DNA from: UBA1845 sp002338715
Lineage (GTDB): Bacteria; Planctomycetota; Phycisphaerae; UBA1845
NCBI GenBank assembly: GCA_035344155.1
Contig: DAORAL010000020.1
Location: forward strand, 36,485 to 100,484
Direction of reading: 5' to 3'
Length of the DNA stretch: 64,000 nucleotides
Shown here: positions 24,224-32,683 of the stretch, one piece after another
How the letters are laid out: the number at the start of each line of letters is the position of its first letter
How positions within the stretch are numbered: the first letter of the stretch is position 1
Translations under genes and position numbers: made by a program
The notes under the pieces: model-generated
The model's database searches: none
What the model was told of the DNA's origin: nothing
Seen by the model: only the letters and a program-made list of their open reading frames with translations

Positions 24224-24748
24224 TCAGTGATTCTGAGTGCAGATTTGCTCGCATGCGGTTCCGCATTCCGGACACCTGGCTTCGACCAGCCCCGTCAAGC
24301 GATAACCGCAATGAATGCACTGATTGCGTTTGCGACGGCGATGGCAACGCAATGGACCCCACAGCGCGATCGGAAGTGCCAAAATCGCAGCCGTCGCTGC
24401 AAATGCCCACGAACGTCCTGCAATCCATGTTGTTTTGCGGTACGCCACCCGCTTGCCAATTCCGACATAGTACGGACTGCGTTCCCGCCATTTAAATCGC
24501 TGCGAAACCATCGGACCAAGTCCACCTTCCGCATAGATTCTGTACACTCCGGCGAGTCTCTTGGTGTCCACTGGGCGATCAAACTCGACAAGCCAAAAAC
24601 CCGCCTCGTCTTCATATGAATAAAAGAATGCAAGCGTTTGACGAACTTCAACTTCGCCCCACACTGGCCAAAAATAACCGAGAGCCACGAGGCTCCCGAC
24701 GACTGACGCCAAGACGCATATCAAGCTAGCGATCGCTTTGCGGATCAT
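24224..24748 (-). CDS. ZR8: membrane protein with divergent C-terminal zinc ribbon
   Basis: ZR8 has 174 residues: TM1 (IASLICVLASVVGSLVALGYF), an outward segment of about 90 residues (SPYYVGIGKRVAYRK), TM2 (AFAATAAILALPIALWG), a basic CHRRRKRN stretch and the ribbon CIHCGYRLTGLVEARCPECG. The centre of the ribbon (LVEAR) departs from the NVSGV consensus, but all four Cys are kept. The N-terminus MIRKA and the RRRKRNQC before the ribbon relate it to ZR15 and ZR16. It overlaps ZR9 by ATGA. Confidence 0.78.
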   Translation of the reverse strand: MIRKAIASLICVLASVVGSLVALGYFWPVWGEVEVRQTLAFFYSYEDEAGFWLVEFDRPVDTKRLAGVYRIYAEGGLGPMVSQRFKWRERSPYYVGIGKRVAYRKTTWIAGRSWAFAATAAILALPIALWGPLRCHRRRKRNQCIHCGYRLTGLVEARCPECGTACEQICTQNH

Positions 24749-25578
24749 GTGTCACTGCCACATTCCGGACAAACGCCGCTGACATTGCCCGTCAAATCGT
24801 ATCTGCAATGGACGCACTGCATCGCGCGAACAGGTTTGTATTGCGATAGCCAATACGTCGCCGCGGAGAGCGGCAACAGCAGCATCCATGCTGGTAAGCT
24901 GATGCGACTTTTTGAATAGTCGAATTTCAGGTCCGGCCACCATTGCGTTTTGGTTGGCAGAGGTGGCGGGCGATAGATGACGTCGTAAGGTGGGGTAGCG
25001 TCGTAGGTGACTTCAAAGCAGCCGGCTTGTAAGGTCCAATCCCAATGTCGGGTCGAGTATGTGAAGCGATTTCGCCTTGAGATCCACCAGGCGCACGCAA
25101 GCAGAACACAAAGAAGCAACACCATCCACCTCGCGGCCACGTTGCATTTGAGTCTGCGGTCACCGAAAAGGCGTTTGCAGCGGCCGCAGAAACAGGCGTT
25201 TGCGATGCCCATTTTTTCGCGACACCGCGCACATCGTTCGGGGGCGAATCGGACGATGCGACATTTTCGAATAGTCCATATTGCCACTGGAATAAGCACC
25301 AACCAGATGGGTGCATCGAATCCCAGGTCGCCTTTGGTGACACCGATGCTCGGCCACCAGTAGCGCCGCTCGCAGCGCTCACGTGTAAAGCGTACCTTTG
25401 GAATCGCCGAATGGTCGCTGATCCAGGTGCAAATCGCACCGTGCTCAAGTGAAAGGTTGAAATAGCCAAGTCGAATATAGGTTTGTGCGTAGCGTGTTCC
25501 AGCCCAGGCAACGAGGAGACCCGCACACGCGAAGATGCCAAGCCACTTGAAAACGCGTTGTTCATGTAGACTTCGCAT
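24745..25578 (-). CDS. ZR9: double-module membrane protein with two zinc-ribbon-like segments
   Basis: From the start at 25578 ZR9 has 277 residues, twice the family norm. The first half has TM, LGYFNLSLEHGAICTWIS, RRYWWPSIGV, TM (PIWLVLIPVAIWTI) and a Cys-rich part (ERCARCREKMGIANACFCGRC). The second half repeats the plan: TM, a beta segment (LQAGCFEVTYDA), TQWWPDLKFDYSKS, TM (LPAWMLLLPLSAATYWL) and the ribbon CVHCRYDLTGNVSGVCPECG. It thus looks like a tandem fusion of two ZR units. The start overlaps the ZR10 stop as TGATG; a longer upstream frame only reads through ZR10 out of frame. Confidence 0.8.
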   Translation of the reverse strand: MRSLHEQRVFKWLGIFACAGLLVAWAGTRYAQTYIRLGYFNLSLEHGAICTWISDHSAIPKVRFTRERCERRYWWPSIGVTKGDLGFDAPIWLVLIPVAIWTIRKCRIVRFAPERCARCREKMGIANACFCGRCKRLFGDRRLKCNVAARWMVLLLCVLLACAWWISRRNRFTYSTRHWDWTLQAGCFEVTYDATPPYDVIYRPPPLPTKTQWWPDLKFDYSKSRISLPAWMLLLPLSAATYWLSQYKPVRAMQCVHCRYDLTGNVSGVCPECGSDT

Positions 25579-25964
25579 CAACACTCCACGCCGCATTCGG
25601 GACAGTCGCCGCTGACGTTGCCCGTCAGATCGTAACCGCAACGAAGGCAAACTTGCGCACCTTGCTTGATCAGATCTTTCCGCAATGCAACGCGGACACG
25701 CTCTTGAAATAGAGTGGCCACCAAATACCAGGGCCCGACCCCTCCAATGAGCACCCATATCGCAAACACGACAAATAAAAGCGTCCTGTTGTACCGACCC
25801 AGCGCCTGCGGCAATCCTGTTTCAGTCAGTAGCGCTGTCCAGATTAATCCGCAGGCGATAAGAACAATCCAAACCGGCCAATGGAAGAGCTGGCGACGAA
25901 TCGCATGGTTTAGCGCCTTGTAACCCTCTCGCTTCGTTTTATATCTTTGAAGTTCAGGAAACAT
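25578..25964 (-). CDS. ZR10: short membrane protein with C-terminal zinc ribbon
   Basis: ZR10 has 128 residues. Two membrane segments (WPVWIVLIACGLIWTALL and LLFVVFAIWVLIGGVGPWYLV) are separated by a very short loop, so it lacks the outward beta domain of other members. A basic stretch (RVRVALRKDLIKQG) precedes the ribbon CLRCGYDLTGNVSGDCPECG, and the protein ends VEC. It leads the ZR10-ZR9-ZR8 unit. Overlap with ZR9 is one base (TGATG). Confidence 0.78.
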   Translation of the reverse strand: MFPELQRYKTKREGYKALNHAIRRQLFHWPVWIVLIACGLIWTALLTETGLPQALGRYNRTLLFVVFAIWVLIGGVGPWYLVATLFQERVRVALRKDLIKQGAQVCLRCGYDLTGNVSGDCPECGVEC

Positions 25965-25996
25965 ATGCGCATCTCACTATCAATGATCTTGCAGCG

Positions 25997-26443
25997 TCAA
26001 TCAAGAATCCCAATACCGCATTCCGGACAAACACCGCTGACGTTGCCCGTTAGATTGTAACCGCACTGCTTGCATGCAGGCGGGTTATGTTTCGCGTTGA
26101 CGAGGCGCCATCCGACCCGGGCGATCCAATACCACTGCAATCCACCGAGCAAGAAGATGATCAGCGACGTACAGATGACACGGTTGAAGTAAGTCGGAAC
26201 AGCGTCAATCTGCGCGACGGCGAAAAAGAACAGCGCGATTGATACCGGGAAATCGACGGCCAGCATCAGGATCAATACCGCATCATCCGCCCCGGTCGAC
26301 GTTCCCCATCCAAGATGCAGAATGGCAAGAACCGCAAGCGCCAACGCGGAATACAGGGCGACCACAACCCAAGTCCACTTTCGCTGGCTCGATTCCACGT
26401 CGGACCTTCGATTCCCAATAGCGCGAACGGGTTGGCTATTCAA
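25997..26443 (-). CDS. ZR11: membrane protein with C-terminal zinc ribbon, ZR5 subfamily
   Basis: ZR11 has 148 residues with about four hydrophobic segments: WVVVALYSALALAVLAIL, VLILMLAVDFPVSIALFFFA and CTSLIIFLLGGLQWYWIARV. The ribbon CKQCGYNLTGNVSGVCPECG follows at about 124-143. It aligns with ZR5 along the membrane part (VDFP with IDFP; GGLQWYWIARV with GGVQWYTIVRI), showing a second subfamily within the cluster. It stands 33 bases upstream of ZR10 on the same strand and is divergent from the 26.5 kb gene. Confidence 0.78.
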   Translation of the reverse strand: MNSQPVRAIGNRRSDVESSQRKWTWVVVALYSALALAVLAILHLGWGTSTGADDAVLILMLAVDFPVSIALFFFAVAQIDAVPTYFNRVICTSLIIFLLGGLQWYWIARVGWRLVNAKHNPPACKQCGYNLTGNVSGVCPECGIGILD

Positions 26444-26505
26444 GTGTAGTGCGCGTCACGCTACAATGGCGAGCGTACAAACTGTATTCAACCGACCCCA
26501 AACCG

Positions 26506-27231
26506 ATGAACTGGTTCAAGCGACATCTTGCACAGGCTATTGAGAATGTAGCCGATCGTCTCTATCGGATTGAAGACAAACATTGTAAGTACTTCTGCTC
26601 CTTCAAGAATGACGTTCCCAAACTCCACCCATATCACCCCTACGCGCTTTGGAGTTCTTGTGATCACTTTCTAACACTTGGCGGCTTTTCGGTCATCAAA
26701 GAAAAGTTCTCGGGCTCACCGCTTAGATTTACAACAGTGTATAGAGACGGCAAAGGGCGAAAGGTGAAAACCAAATGGTGCCCAGAGCTCGGATTCGGAA
26801 TTTCGAGCAACAACATGCCTGTGGATCGCATTGTCGAAGGAGCGACTCGAAACTGGGGGTGCGCAGTTGGCAGCACGAAACGCAAGTGGCAGGACGACCA
26901 GAAAGTGCCAGTTGTGCAAAACAATTACATCGGCATGAATCGTTTCGACAGACGCAGATCTGCACGCTGGCTTAAGCTGTCCATCATTCCATGGTGGGAA
27001 TTGACCAAATTCGCTCTCGCTCCAATGCTGCTCTTCCTTGGAGTCAGTTTTGGACTCGAAATTATCGGAAGGGCTTTGGGTGTTGGTCTATTTACCGAAA
27101 ACGTGTGTTTCGGGTCAGCGTTCGTGGCAATGTTTATTTTCATTTGTCTACGAGCACGCAAAGAGTCGCAGCGTTACGAGAGATTCAAAGAAATTGCCGA
27201 CTCACTTGTGGAAGCATCCAACAATTCATGA
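26506..27231 (+). CDS. Hypothetical protein with two C-terminal membrane segments
   Basis: From the ATG at 26506 (MNWFKRHLAQAIENVADRLY) the product has 241 residues; a GTG at 26449 would add 19. The first 160 residues are soluble, rich in Trp, Cys and basic residues, without a motif I know (CKYFCSFKNDVPKLHPYHPY, ELGFGISSNNMPVDRIVEGA). Two membrane segments come at about 180-200 and 210-225, then a charged helical tail. A TACAAT hexamer at 26462-26467 may be its -10. It is divergent from ZR11. Unknown function. Confidence 0.6.
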   Translation: MNWFKRHLAQAIENVADRLYRIEDKHCKYFCSFKNDVPKLHPYHPYALWSSCDHFLTLGGFSVIKEKFSGSPLRFTTVYRDGKGRKVKTKWCPELGFGISSNNMPVDRIVEGATRNWGCAVGSTKRKWQDDQKVPVVQNNYIGMNRFDRRRSARWLKLSIIPWWELTKFALAPMLLFLGVSFGLEIIGRALGVGLFTENVCFGSAFVAMFIFICLRARKESQRYERFKEIADSLVEASNNS

Positions 27232-27286
27232 GTCCCAGCGGTGAACACCACCGATGCCCCCTCCTGCTCGAACGACACGCGCGTAT

Positions 27287-28543
27287 TTACTTGCCTTTAC
27301 CCTCAATCGCGTCGAGAAATGCAATCATCTGGATTTCGTAGTTCGGTGAATCGATGCCGATGGTTCCGCAGTGACCGGCGCCTGGGATGGATCGCCACTT
27401 TTTGGGTTGGTTCGCGGAATCGTAGACGGCTCTGCCTTGGGCGATGGGGATCAGTTTGTCTTCCTCGCCGTGGACGAACATGACCGGGCAGTTCACTTGC
27501 TTGATCGCTTCGGTGATGTCGAGTCCGAACAGATTCACGCCGGATTCGGCGCATGCGAAGACGGTGGCAGTGTACGGTGTGACCTGGCGATAGATCGGCG
27601 GCGCGCCTGAGGGCAGCACCCTGGCCATATCCATCGCGCTGGCGAACACCGCGTCAATGTGCAAGCCTTCGATGCGCTCGTCGTCGGCAGCGGCTAACAC
27701 CAGCGACGCAGCCCCCATGCTCCAGCCGACACCGAACACATGTTTCGACTTTTCCGGATGCTCGCGCTTCAAGTAATCGACGCCGCTGATGATGTCCCAT
27801 TTTTCTTTCGGTCCATAGCTGACCGTATATCCGCCGCTCGCACCGTGGCCGCGAAAGTCGGACATCAACACCGAGTACCCACCATCGTGCAGCGCAAGGG
27901 CAAAGTCGAGCATGTCGGTCCGGTCGGCGCCCATGCCATGGCACAAGACCACCGCGCGATTGGAATCCTCGCTGGGTATATACCACCCGGAAATGCGAAC
28001 ACCATCGCGCGACGGATATGCAACATCTTCAAAAGACAATCGAAGCTGCGCCGGTGTGCGATCTCCCGACCGCTTGGGCACGTGCGTTTGCAGAAACGAA
28101 AGCAGATACGCATACACGACAAACGAGAAAGCGATGATCCCCAACGTGCGCACCGTGATTCGCTTCCATTTCGGATCGTCCTTGTTGGTCAGCTTCGATA
28201 CCACCGCGCCAAATGGGACATAAAGCCACATCGACATCAGCACGATCGCTAGCAGGGCATAGGCGCAAAGCGTTCGACCAAAGGTGCCAAAGGATGGACT
28301 CGGCCAACTGATGTCGATGAGGGAAACGACGAGCACAACCGCGAGACCGATCGCAACAAGGGTAATGCGCGACCGGGCTTCCTGCTTCTTATCCGGCAGG
28401 AATGACAATCCGCGCACGAGAAAAACCAAGGGCATTGCAAGGTAGAATTGCTCGGACCAATTCAGATGGCCAGCCGCCCCAACCGTCATAACCAGCGCGG
28501 CGATGAATCCGTAGACAAGCAAGAAACGTTTTCGATTAGCCAT
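27287..28543 (-). CDS. Membrane-anchored alpha/beta hydrolase
   Basis: The 418-residue protein has four or five hydrophobic segments in its first 150 residues, then a serine hydrolase domain outside or inside the membrane. The domain shows VVLCHGMGADRTDMLDFAL (oxyanion strand), MSDFRGHGASGG, the nucleophile elbow GVGWSMGAAS and late VMFVHGEEDKLIPIAQ (Asp) and GAGHCGTIGI (His), so the triad is complete. This pattern is that of the BEM46/YqkD-like group. GGAGGAG stands before the ATG at 28543, deciding the start against an upstream ATG. Substrate unknown. Confidence 0.85.
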   Translation of the reverse strand: MANRKRFLLVYGFIAALVMTVGAAGHLNWSEQFYLAMPLVFLVRGLSFLPDKKQEARSRITLVAIGLAVVLVVSLIDISWPSPSFGTFGRTLCAYALLAIVLMSMWLYVPFGAVVSKLTNKDDPKWKRITVRTLGIIAFSFVVYAYLLSFLQTHVPKRSGDRTPAQLRLSFEDVAYPSRDGVRISGWYIPSEDSNRAVVLCHGMGADRTDMLDFALALHDGGYSVLMSDFRGHGASGGYTVSYGPKEKWDIISGVDYLKREHPEKSKHVFGVGWSMGAASLVLAAADDERIEGLHIDAVFASAMDMARVLPSGAPPIYRQVTPYTATVFACAESGVNLFGLDITEAIKQVNCPVMFVHGEEDKLIPIAQGRAVYDSANQPKKWRSIPGAGHCGTIGIDSPNYEIQMIAFLDAIEGKGK

Positions 28544-28817
28544 GAACTCCTCCGCGACGGCTGCGCGTTTGCGTGCATGTATGGAAGACACACAAAGTCA
28601 TCCTAGCACAGTCATGCCAACGTTCGACTATGAGTTATTGTCGAAAATCGTCCCGATATTTTGCCCGCGACCGAATTTGGGTGCGACATTTCTTTCTATA
28701 CGCGAGATGTGATGCAAACGGGATTGCATGCAAAGGGAGCACAGTTGGGCCTTTGGGCGTATGTGTATTGGCGATTTGAACAGACAGGCGGAGCAGCGTC
28801 TGCGGGTCAGACGGTTT

Positions 28818-29555
28818 TCATTCAAAACCGTCGTCGCTTGACGCCACCATCAGGTCGGCTTGTTTGGGATGAGGCCCAAGCCAGCGAACTTCGCCCGTGT
28901 CCAGATCATAGATGGCGCCTTCAATTCGGGTTTGGTTGTCACAAATCGCGCCGCGCACCGAGTTGCTGTGCGTAATCAGATCTTCAATGCTTCGCCAGAC
29001 GTTGGCTTCGATTGCGGCATTTAGCAACGCGTCGCCATTTAGGTCGGGATGCTTGCGGCGAACCTCCTGCACCGGCTCGTCGATGTGGGCCAACAGTCGC
29101 GTGAGACTTCCATGCTCGGGACTGTGTTTGACAGCGGCAGTCACTGCTCCGCAACCGGTATGACCGAGTACGACGACCAGCGGCACGTGCAGATGGGCGA
29201 CCGCATAATCCACCGAACCCGTTTCATCTGTCATACAAACATTGCCGGCCACGCGTATGACGAAAATGTCACCGATCCCAGCGCCCAAGAGTTCCTCGAC
29301 CGGAACGCGTGAATCGCTGCACGCAACGACGGCTGCAAAAGGATGCTGCCCATGGATCGCCGTATCGTGACGACGGGCGGCATCAAGGTGCGGGTACGAT
29401 CGCGAGCCGCGCCTGAATCGTTCGTTGCCTTCCTCCAAAGCTTCAAGCGGACTTTCGAACGGGTCGACAATCACTTCGGTACTGGTCTGCGAGCACCCGG
29501 CAACGATGATTAGTGACGTGATGAATGCGGGTGCATAGAGCGGATTGATTTTCAT
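28818..29555 (-). CDS. Beta-class carbonic anhydrase, lipoprotein
   Basis: The enzyme interconverts CO2 and bicarbonate with a Zn ion. The 245-residue product has the zinc motifs VACSDSRVPVEEL (Cys, Asp, Arg) near residue 78 and GHTGCGAV (His, Cys) near residue 130. Unlike most bacterial beta-CAs it starts with a lipoprotein signal, KINPLYAPAFITSLIIVAGC, so it should be anchored outside the inner membrane. AGGA lies upstream of the chosen ATG at 29555. The C-terminal YDLDTGEVRWLG is typical. A role in CO2/bicarbonate supply or pH control at the cell envelope is inferred. Confidence 0.92.
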   Translation of the reverse strand: MKINPLYAPAFITSLIIVAGCSQTSTEVIVDPFESPLEALEEGNERFRRGSRSYPHLDAARRHDTAIHGQHPFAAVVACSDSRVPVEELLGAGIGDIFVIRVAGNVCMTDETGSVDYAVAHLHVPLVVVLGHTGCGAVTAAVKHSPEHGSLTRLLAHIDEPVQEVRRKHPDLNGDALLNAAIEANVWRSIEDLITHSNSVRGAICDNQTRIEGAIYDLDTGEVRWLGPHPKQADLMVASSDDGFE

Positions 29556-29741
29556 TGCATCATCCTGGAGAGGTAAACCTCCTGATTGAATTGAACGCGA
29601 TTGCAGGAATACGACCAAGCGATCCTATCCAATTGCATAAGCCACACAAGTGATATCGAATGGGTTATTAAACACCAATTGGTGCGCGATTTGGCGCACA
29701 CTCTGCGTCGAATGATCTGGCGACGATTTGCGGCCGACGGA

Positions 29742-31121
29742 CTACGGAGTTCGGTGCGCTTTTAAGTGGGCTGGTTGATTGGAGTATGCAAGTTCGTGCT
29801 GCTTGAGGAGCGGCGTGGTGCGCGCAGCGATGGCCTTGGCGATGGCTTCGTTGCCCACCGCATTTGGATGGCCATCGGTCGTCATCGGATAGGGCTGTTG
29901 TCCCGACCGGACGCAATCTCTCAACGTGTTTCCTACGTTTAGAAATTCAATGTCGCAGCCGCGGAGAAACGATGCGATGCTTTCCAACGCGGTCGATTCA
30001 TAAGCCATCAACTGCTTCATGCCCGGATACTCGCGGCGCGTTTCGATGACCGCGTCGTAGACCCATTCCTTGGTCGGGATGATCGCGACGACCAGTTCGA
30101 CGTTGCGGGCTTTGCAGCGCTTTGAAATCTGCGAAATGGCTTCAAACGTCAGCTTGAGTCCGGCGTCGATCCGTTCGTCGGTCATATCGATCAGCGCGCT
30201 GCGATACGCGGGCGTGAGGATCGTTCGTTGGTGGTTTAGTTCGAGGACGCTGGTCTTCGGGTGACGCTTGGACCATTTAACGCTGCTTGCCCACTGCCGG
30301 TCCGACTCACCGCCCCGCCCGAACAATTGCTGGATGTGATCGCTGGCCGAGTTCTTGATCGCCCGTGCCAGTCCGTAGAGTTTGCAATGATCGGACAAAA
30401 CGTTGCGACATGCGCTGAAAATACCGCCAGTCTTCTTGCGTTCACGCCCGTCGATTCTGTCATTGAGCAGACTGCGAATCTCCGCATTCCACAGGTCCTC
30501 GCGCTCAACCGCGTCGATGCCCTCAGGATATACCGACATCTCCAATTCATAACACGCTTGTCGGAGCACCACCGAGCGGTATGCGTCGGCGATGTCGTTG
30601 CCCGTGTACAAACCCAGCACGATGACCTTTGGATTCTTACGAAGCGCCGCATCGAGGACCATCAGATACTCTGCCGGTCCCCATCCGGAAATGCCCATGT
30701 TGTACGTGGCATGTCCGGTTTCGCGTTCGTGCAGTAGTGGCCAGGACTGCTCGTGGGTGCTGTGTGTCTGCGAATCACCGATCGTGACGACATCCGGATG
30801 CTCCAGTACCGCTGCGTTGCGAAAACCAAGACTGTCGTGCCCCGGGTATTCGGGATTTCCGCGCACGCCCAGGACCACATCGGGAATCAGCATTGGCGGC
30901 GCTTCGGAATCCAATCGAGCCTGCAGGTGTGCGGGAAGCAATGCGTAGTTGACGGAAGGTATACACAACGATGCAAGTTGCAATTGCACTTCGCACACCG
31001 CGAGCGCAAGCACGACCGCCAGCGCGCGGAATATCCAACGACGGCGCGTCGAAGCAACCCGAGCAGTAGCAGGCAAAGCCGCGACCTCCTGCTCGATGGC
31101 TAGTGCATTTGCTGTGGTCAA
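29742..31121 (-). CDS. SGNH/AlgX-like protein, probable polysaccharide O-acylation partner
   Basis: The 459-residue protein has one N-terminal membrane segment (IFRALAVVLALAVCEVQL) and an outward SGNH-type domain. DVVTIGDSQTHSTHEQSW near residue 110 is the GDS block, KVIVLGLYTGNDIADA the block with Asn-Asp, ELVVAIIPTKEWVYDAV a conserved strand, and TTDGHPNAVGNEAIA holds the Asp/His pair. Such proteins work with MBOAT O-acyltransferases to acetylate exopolysaccharide. It lies 120 bases downstream of the MBOAT gene on the same strand. Confidence 0.82.
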   Translation of the reverse strand: MTTANALAIEQEVAALPATARVASTRRRWIFRALAVVLALAVCEVQLQLASLCIPSVNYALLPAHLQARLDSEAPPMLIPDVVLGVRGNPEYPGHDSLGFRNAAVLEHPDVVTIGDSQTHSTHEQSWPLLHERETGHATYNMGISGWGPAEYLMVLDAALRKNPKVIVLGLYTGNDIADAYRSVVLRQACYELEMSVYPEGIDAVEREDLWNAEIRSLLNDRIDGRERKKTGGIFSACRNVLSDHCKLYGLARAIKNSASDHIQQLFGRGGESDRQWASSVKWSKRHPKTSVLELNHQRTILTPAYRSALIDMTDERIDAGLKLTFEAISQISKRCKARNVELVVAIIPTKEWVYDAVIETRREYPGMKQLMAYESTALESIASFLRGCDIEFLNVGNTLRDCVRSGQQPYPMTTDGHPNAVGNEAIAKAIAARTTPLLKQHELAYSNQPAHLKAHRTP

Positions 31122-31243
31122 AAATCACTCCCCGATGTCGGGTCCCAATAACATCGATCTCTTGTACTTATCGGACAGATTGCAGCGCCCCATGGTCGTC
31201 ATGTGTCATTGAACATTTGGAGTCGGATGCGATTCCCACCAAG

Positions 31244-32683
31244 TCAGAACATGAAGTAGAGAAACGGCGTCTCATTCATGAACGTCGTCAGCGTGCACAC
31301 CGCAACCGTTCCCATCGCCACACCGACGATCGGCTGACGCAACTTGGGAATCTCTTCGCTGTTGGGTGCGCCAAACGTCAGCACAGTGACGAACAGCAAA
31401 AACGCCAGCCCATGCATCCCCGAAAACTGCTCATAAATCCCGGGGAAACTGATCCCCAGCGTCGCCGACACGTACGAAAACGGTTCCGCACCGTGCATCC
31501 CAAACATGCCAGCCAACACCGACCCTGCGCCTTCGAGCGAATGCGCTCTGAAGAACACCCAGCCGACCATCACGCTCACAAACGTCACGCCGATCGCCAG
31601 CGTTCGATTCAATTGAACACGTGTCAGCCGCTTCCAGGTTGCGTGCGTCATGAGCAGTGCGCCGTGAAACACGCCCCAGACGACGAAGGTCCATGCGGCT
31701 CCATGCCACAACCCGCCCAGAAACATGGTGATGCCGAGATTGCGCAGTGTCTTCACGGTCCCGCAGCGCGAACCACCCAACGGAATGTACAGGTAGTCGC
31801 GAAGCCAATGCGAAAGCGTGATGTGCCAGCGATTCCAGAACTCGGAAATGTTGGCTGACTTGTACGGCGAATTGAAATTGATCGGGAACGTGAACCCCAT
31901 CATCAATCCCAGCCCGCGGGCCATGTCGCTGTACGCGGAGAAGTCGAAGTAAATCTGAAACGTGTAGCAAAGCGTTCCGACCCACGCGGTGATCATTTGC
32001 GGCGACGACTCGGTATCGAACGCAAGTGCGGCTACCGGGGCGAGCACATCCGCGATCCAAATCTTTTTGACCAGTCCGATCACGAACAACCACGCACCGT
32101 CGCAAATCTGCTCGTGATTGGTTTTCTGATGGCGAAGCGTGCCGAGTTGGTTTTCGATGTCGCTGTAGCGAACGATCGGACCCGCGACCAACTGCGGAAA
32201 CATCGACACATAAGCGGTAAAGAGAAGCAGGTCGCCGGTCGGTTTGCACTGACCGCGGTAGATGTCGATTGAATAGCTCATCGACTGAAAGGTGTAGAAC
32301 GAAATCCCCAGCGGCAGCACGACGTTCAAAACCGGCAGCGAGGCGTCGATCCCGATGACGGCCAACAATTCTGCGCACGATTGCGTGAAGAACCCGTAGT
32401 ACTTGAAGAACCCCAATGAACCGAGGTTGCCAGCGATGGAACAGATCAGCCAGCGTTTGCGTGTAGCCGGTGAGTTGGTCTCCGCGATCTTTCGCCCACA
32501 ATGGTAATCCAGAAGCGTCGAAGCCAGCATCAGCGCAACGAAGCGGTAATCAAGCCAGCCGTAAAACACGTAGCTCATCGCCGTGAGAAACGCGAGCTTC
32601 GCACGGTATGAACGAATCAGGTACCACCCGCAGAGCACAAGCGGAAGGAACGCGAGAACAAAGATGTAGCTCGGAAAAATCAA
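31244..32683 (-). CDS. MBOAT family membrane-bound O-acyltransferase (AlgI-like)
   Basis: This 479-residue, roughly 11-TM protein moves acyl groups across the membrane for O-acylation of polysaccharide. Hallmarks are FWNRWHITLSHWLRDYLYIP in the middle, and FLGGLWHGAAWTFVVWGVFH with the catalytic His. The N-terminus (FVLAFLPLVLCGWYLI) and VLPLGISFYTFQSMSYSIDI are typical of AlgI/DltB-like members. Its ATG overlaps the stop of the next upstream gene as ATGA (32680-32683), so both are translated together. Confidence 0.95.
   Translation of the reverse strand: MIFPSYIFVLAFLPLVLCGWYLIRSYRAKLAFLTAMSYVFYGWLDYRFVALMLASTLLDYHCGRKIAETNSPATRKRWLICSIAGNLGSLGFFKYYGFFTQSCAELLAVIGIDASLPVLNVVLPLGISFYTFQSMSYSIDIYRGQCKPTGDLLLFTAYVSMFPQLVAGPIVRYSDIENQLGTLRHQKTNHEQICDGAWLFVIGLVKKIWIADVLAPVAALAFDTESSPQMITAWVGTLCYTFQIYFDFSAYSDMARGLGLMMGFTFPINFNSPYKSANISEFWNRWHITLSHWLRDYLYIPLGGSRCGTVKTLRNLGITMFLGGLWHGAAWTFVVWGVFHGALLMTHATWKRLTRVQLNRTLAIGVTFVSVMVGWVFFRAHSLEGAGSVLAGMFGMHGAEPFSYVSATLGISFPGIYEQFSGMHGLAFLLFVTVLTFGAPNSEEIPKLRQPIVGVAMGTVAVCTLTTFMNETPFLYFMF

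Noticed and set aside
24745..25758. A longer ZR9 starting at 25758
   Set aside because: The extra 60 codons read through ZR10 in the wrong frame, giving a scrambled image of its ribbon; the TGATG start at 25578 fits.
31431..32501. A 356-codon minus-strand open frame
   Set aside because: It lies inside the MBOAT gene in another frame; Arg/His-rich translation without domains.
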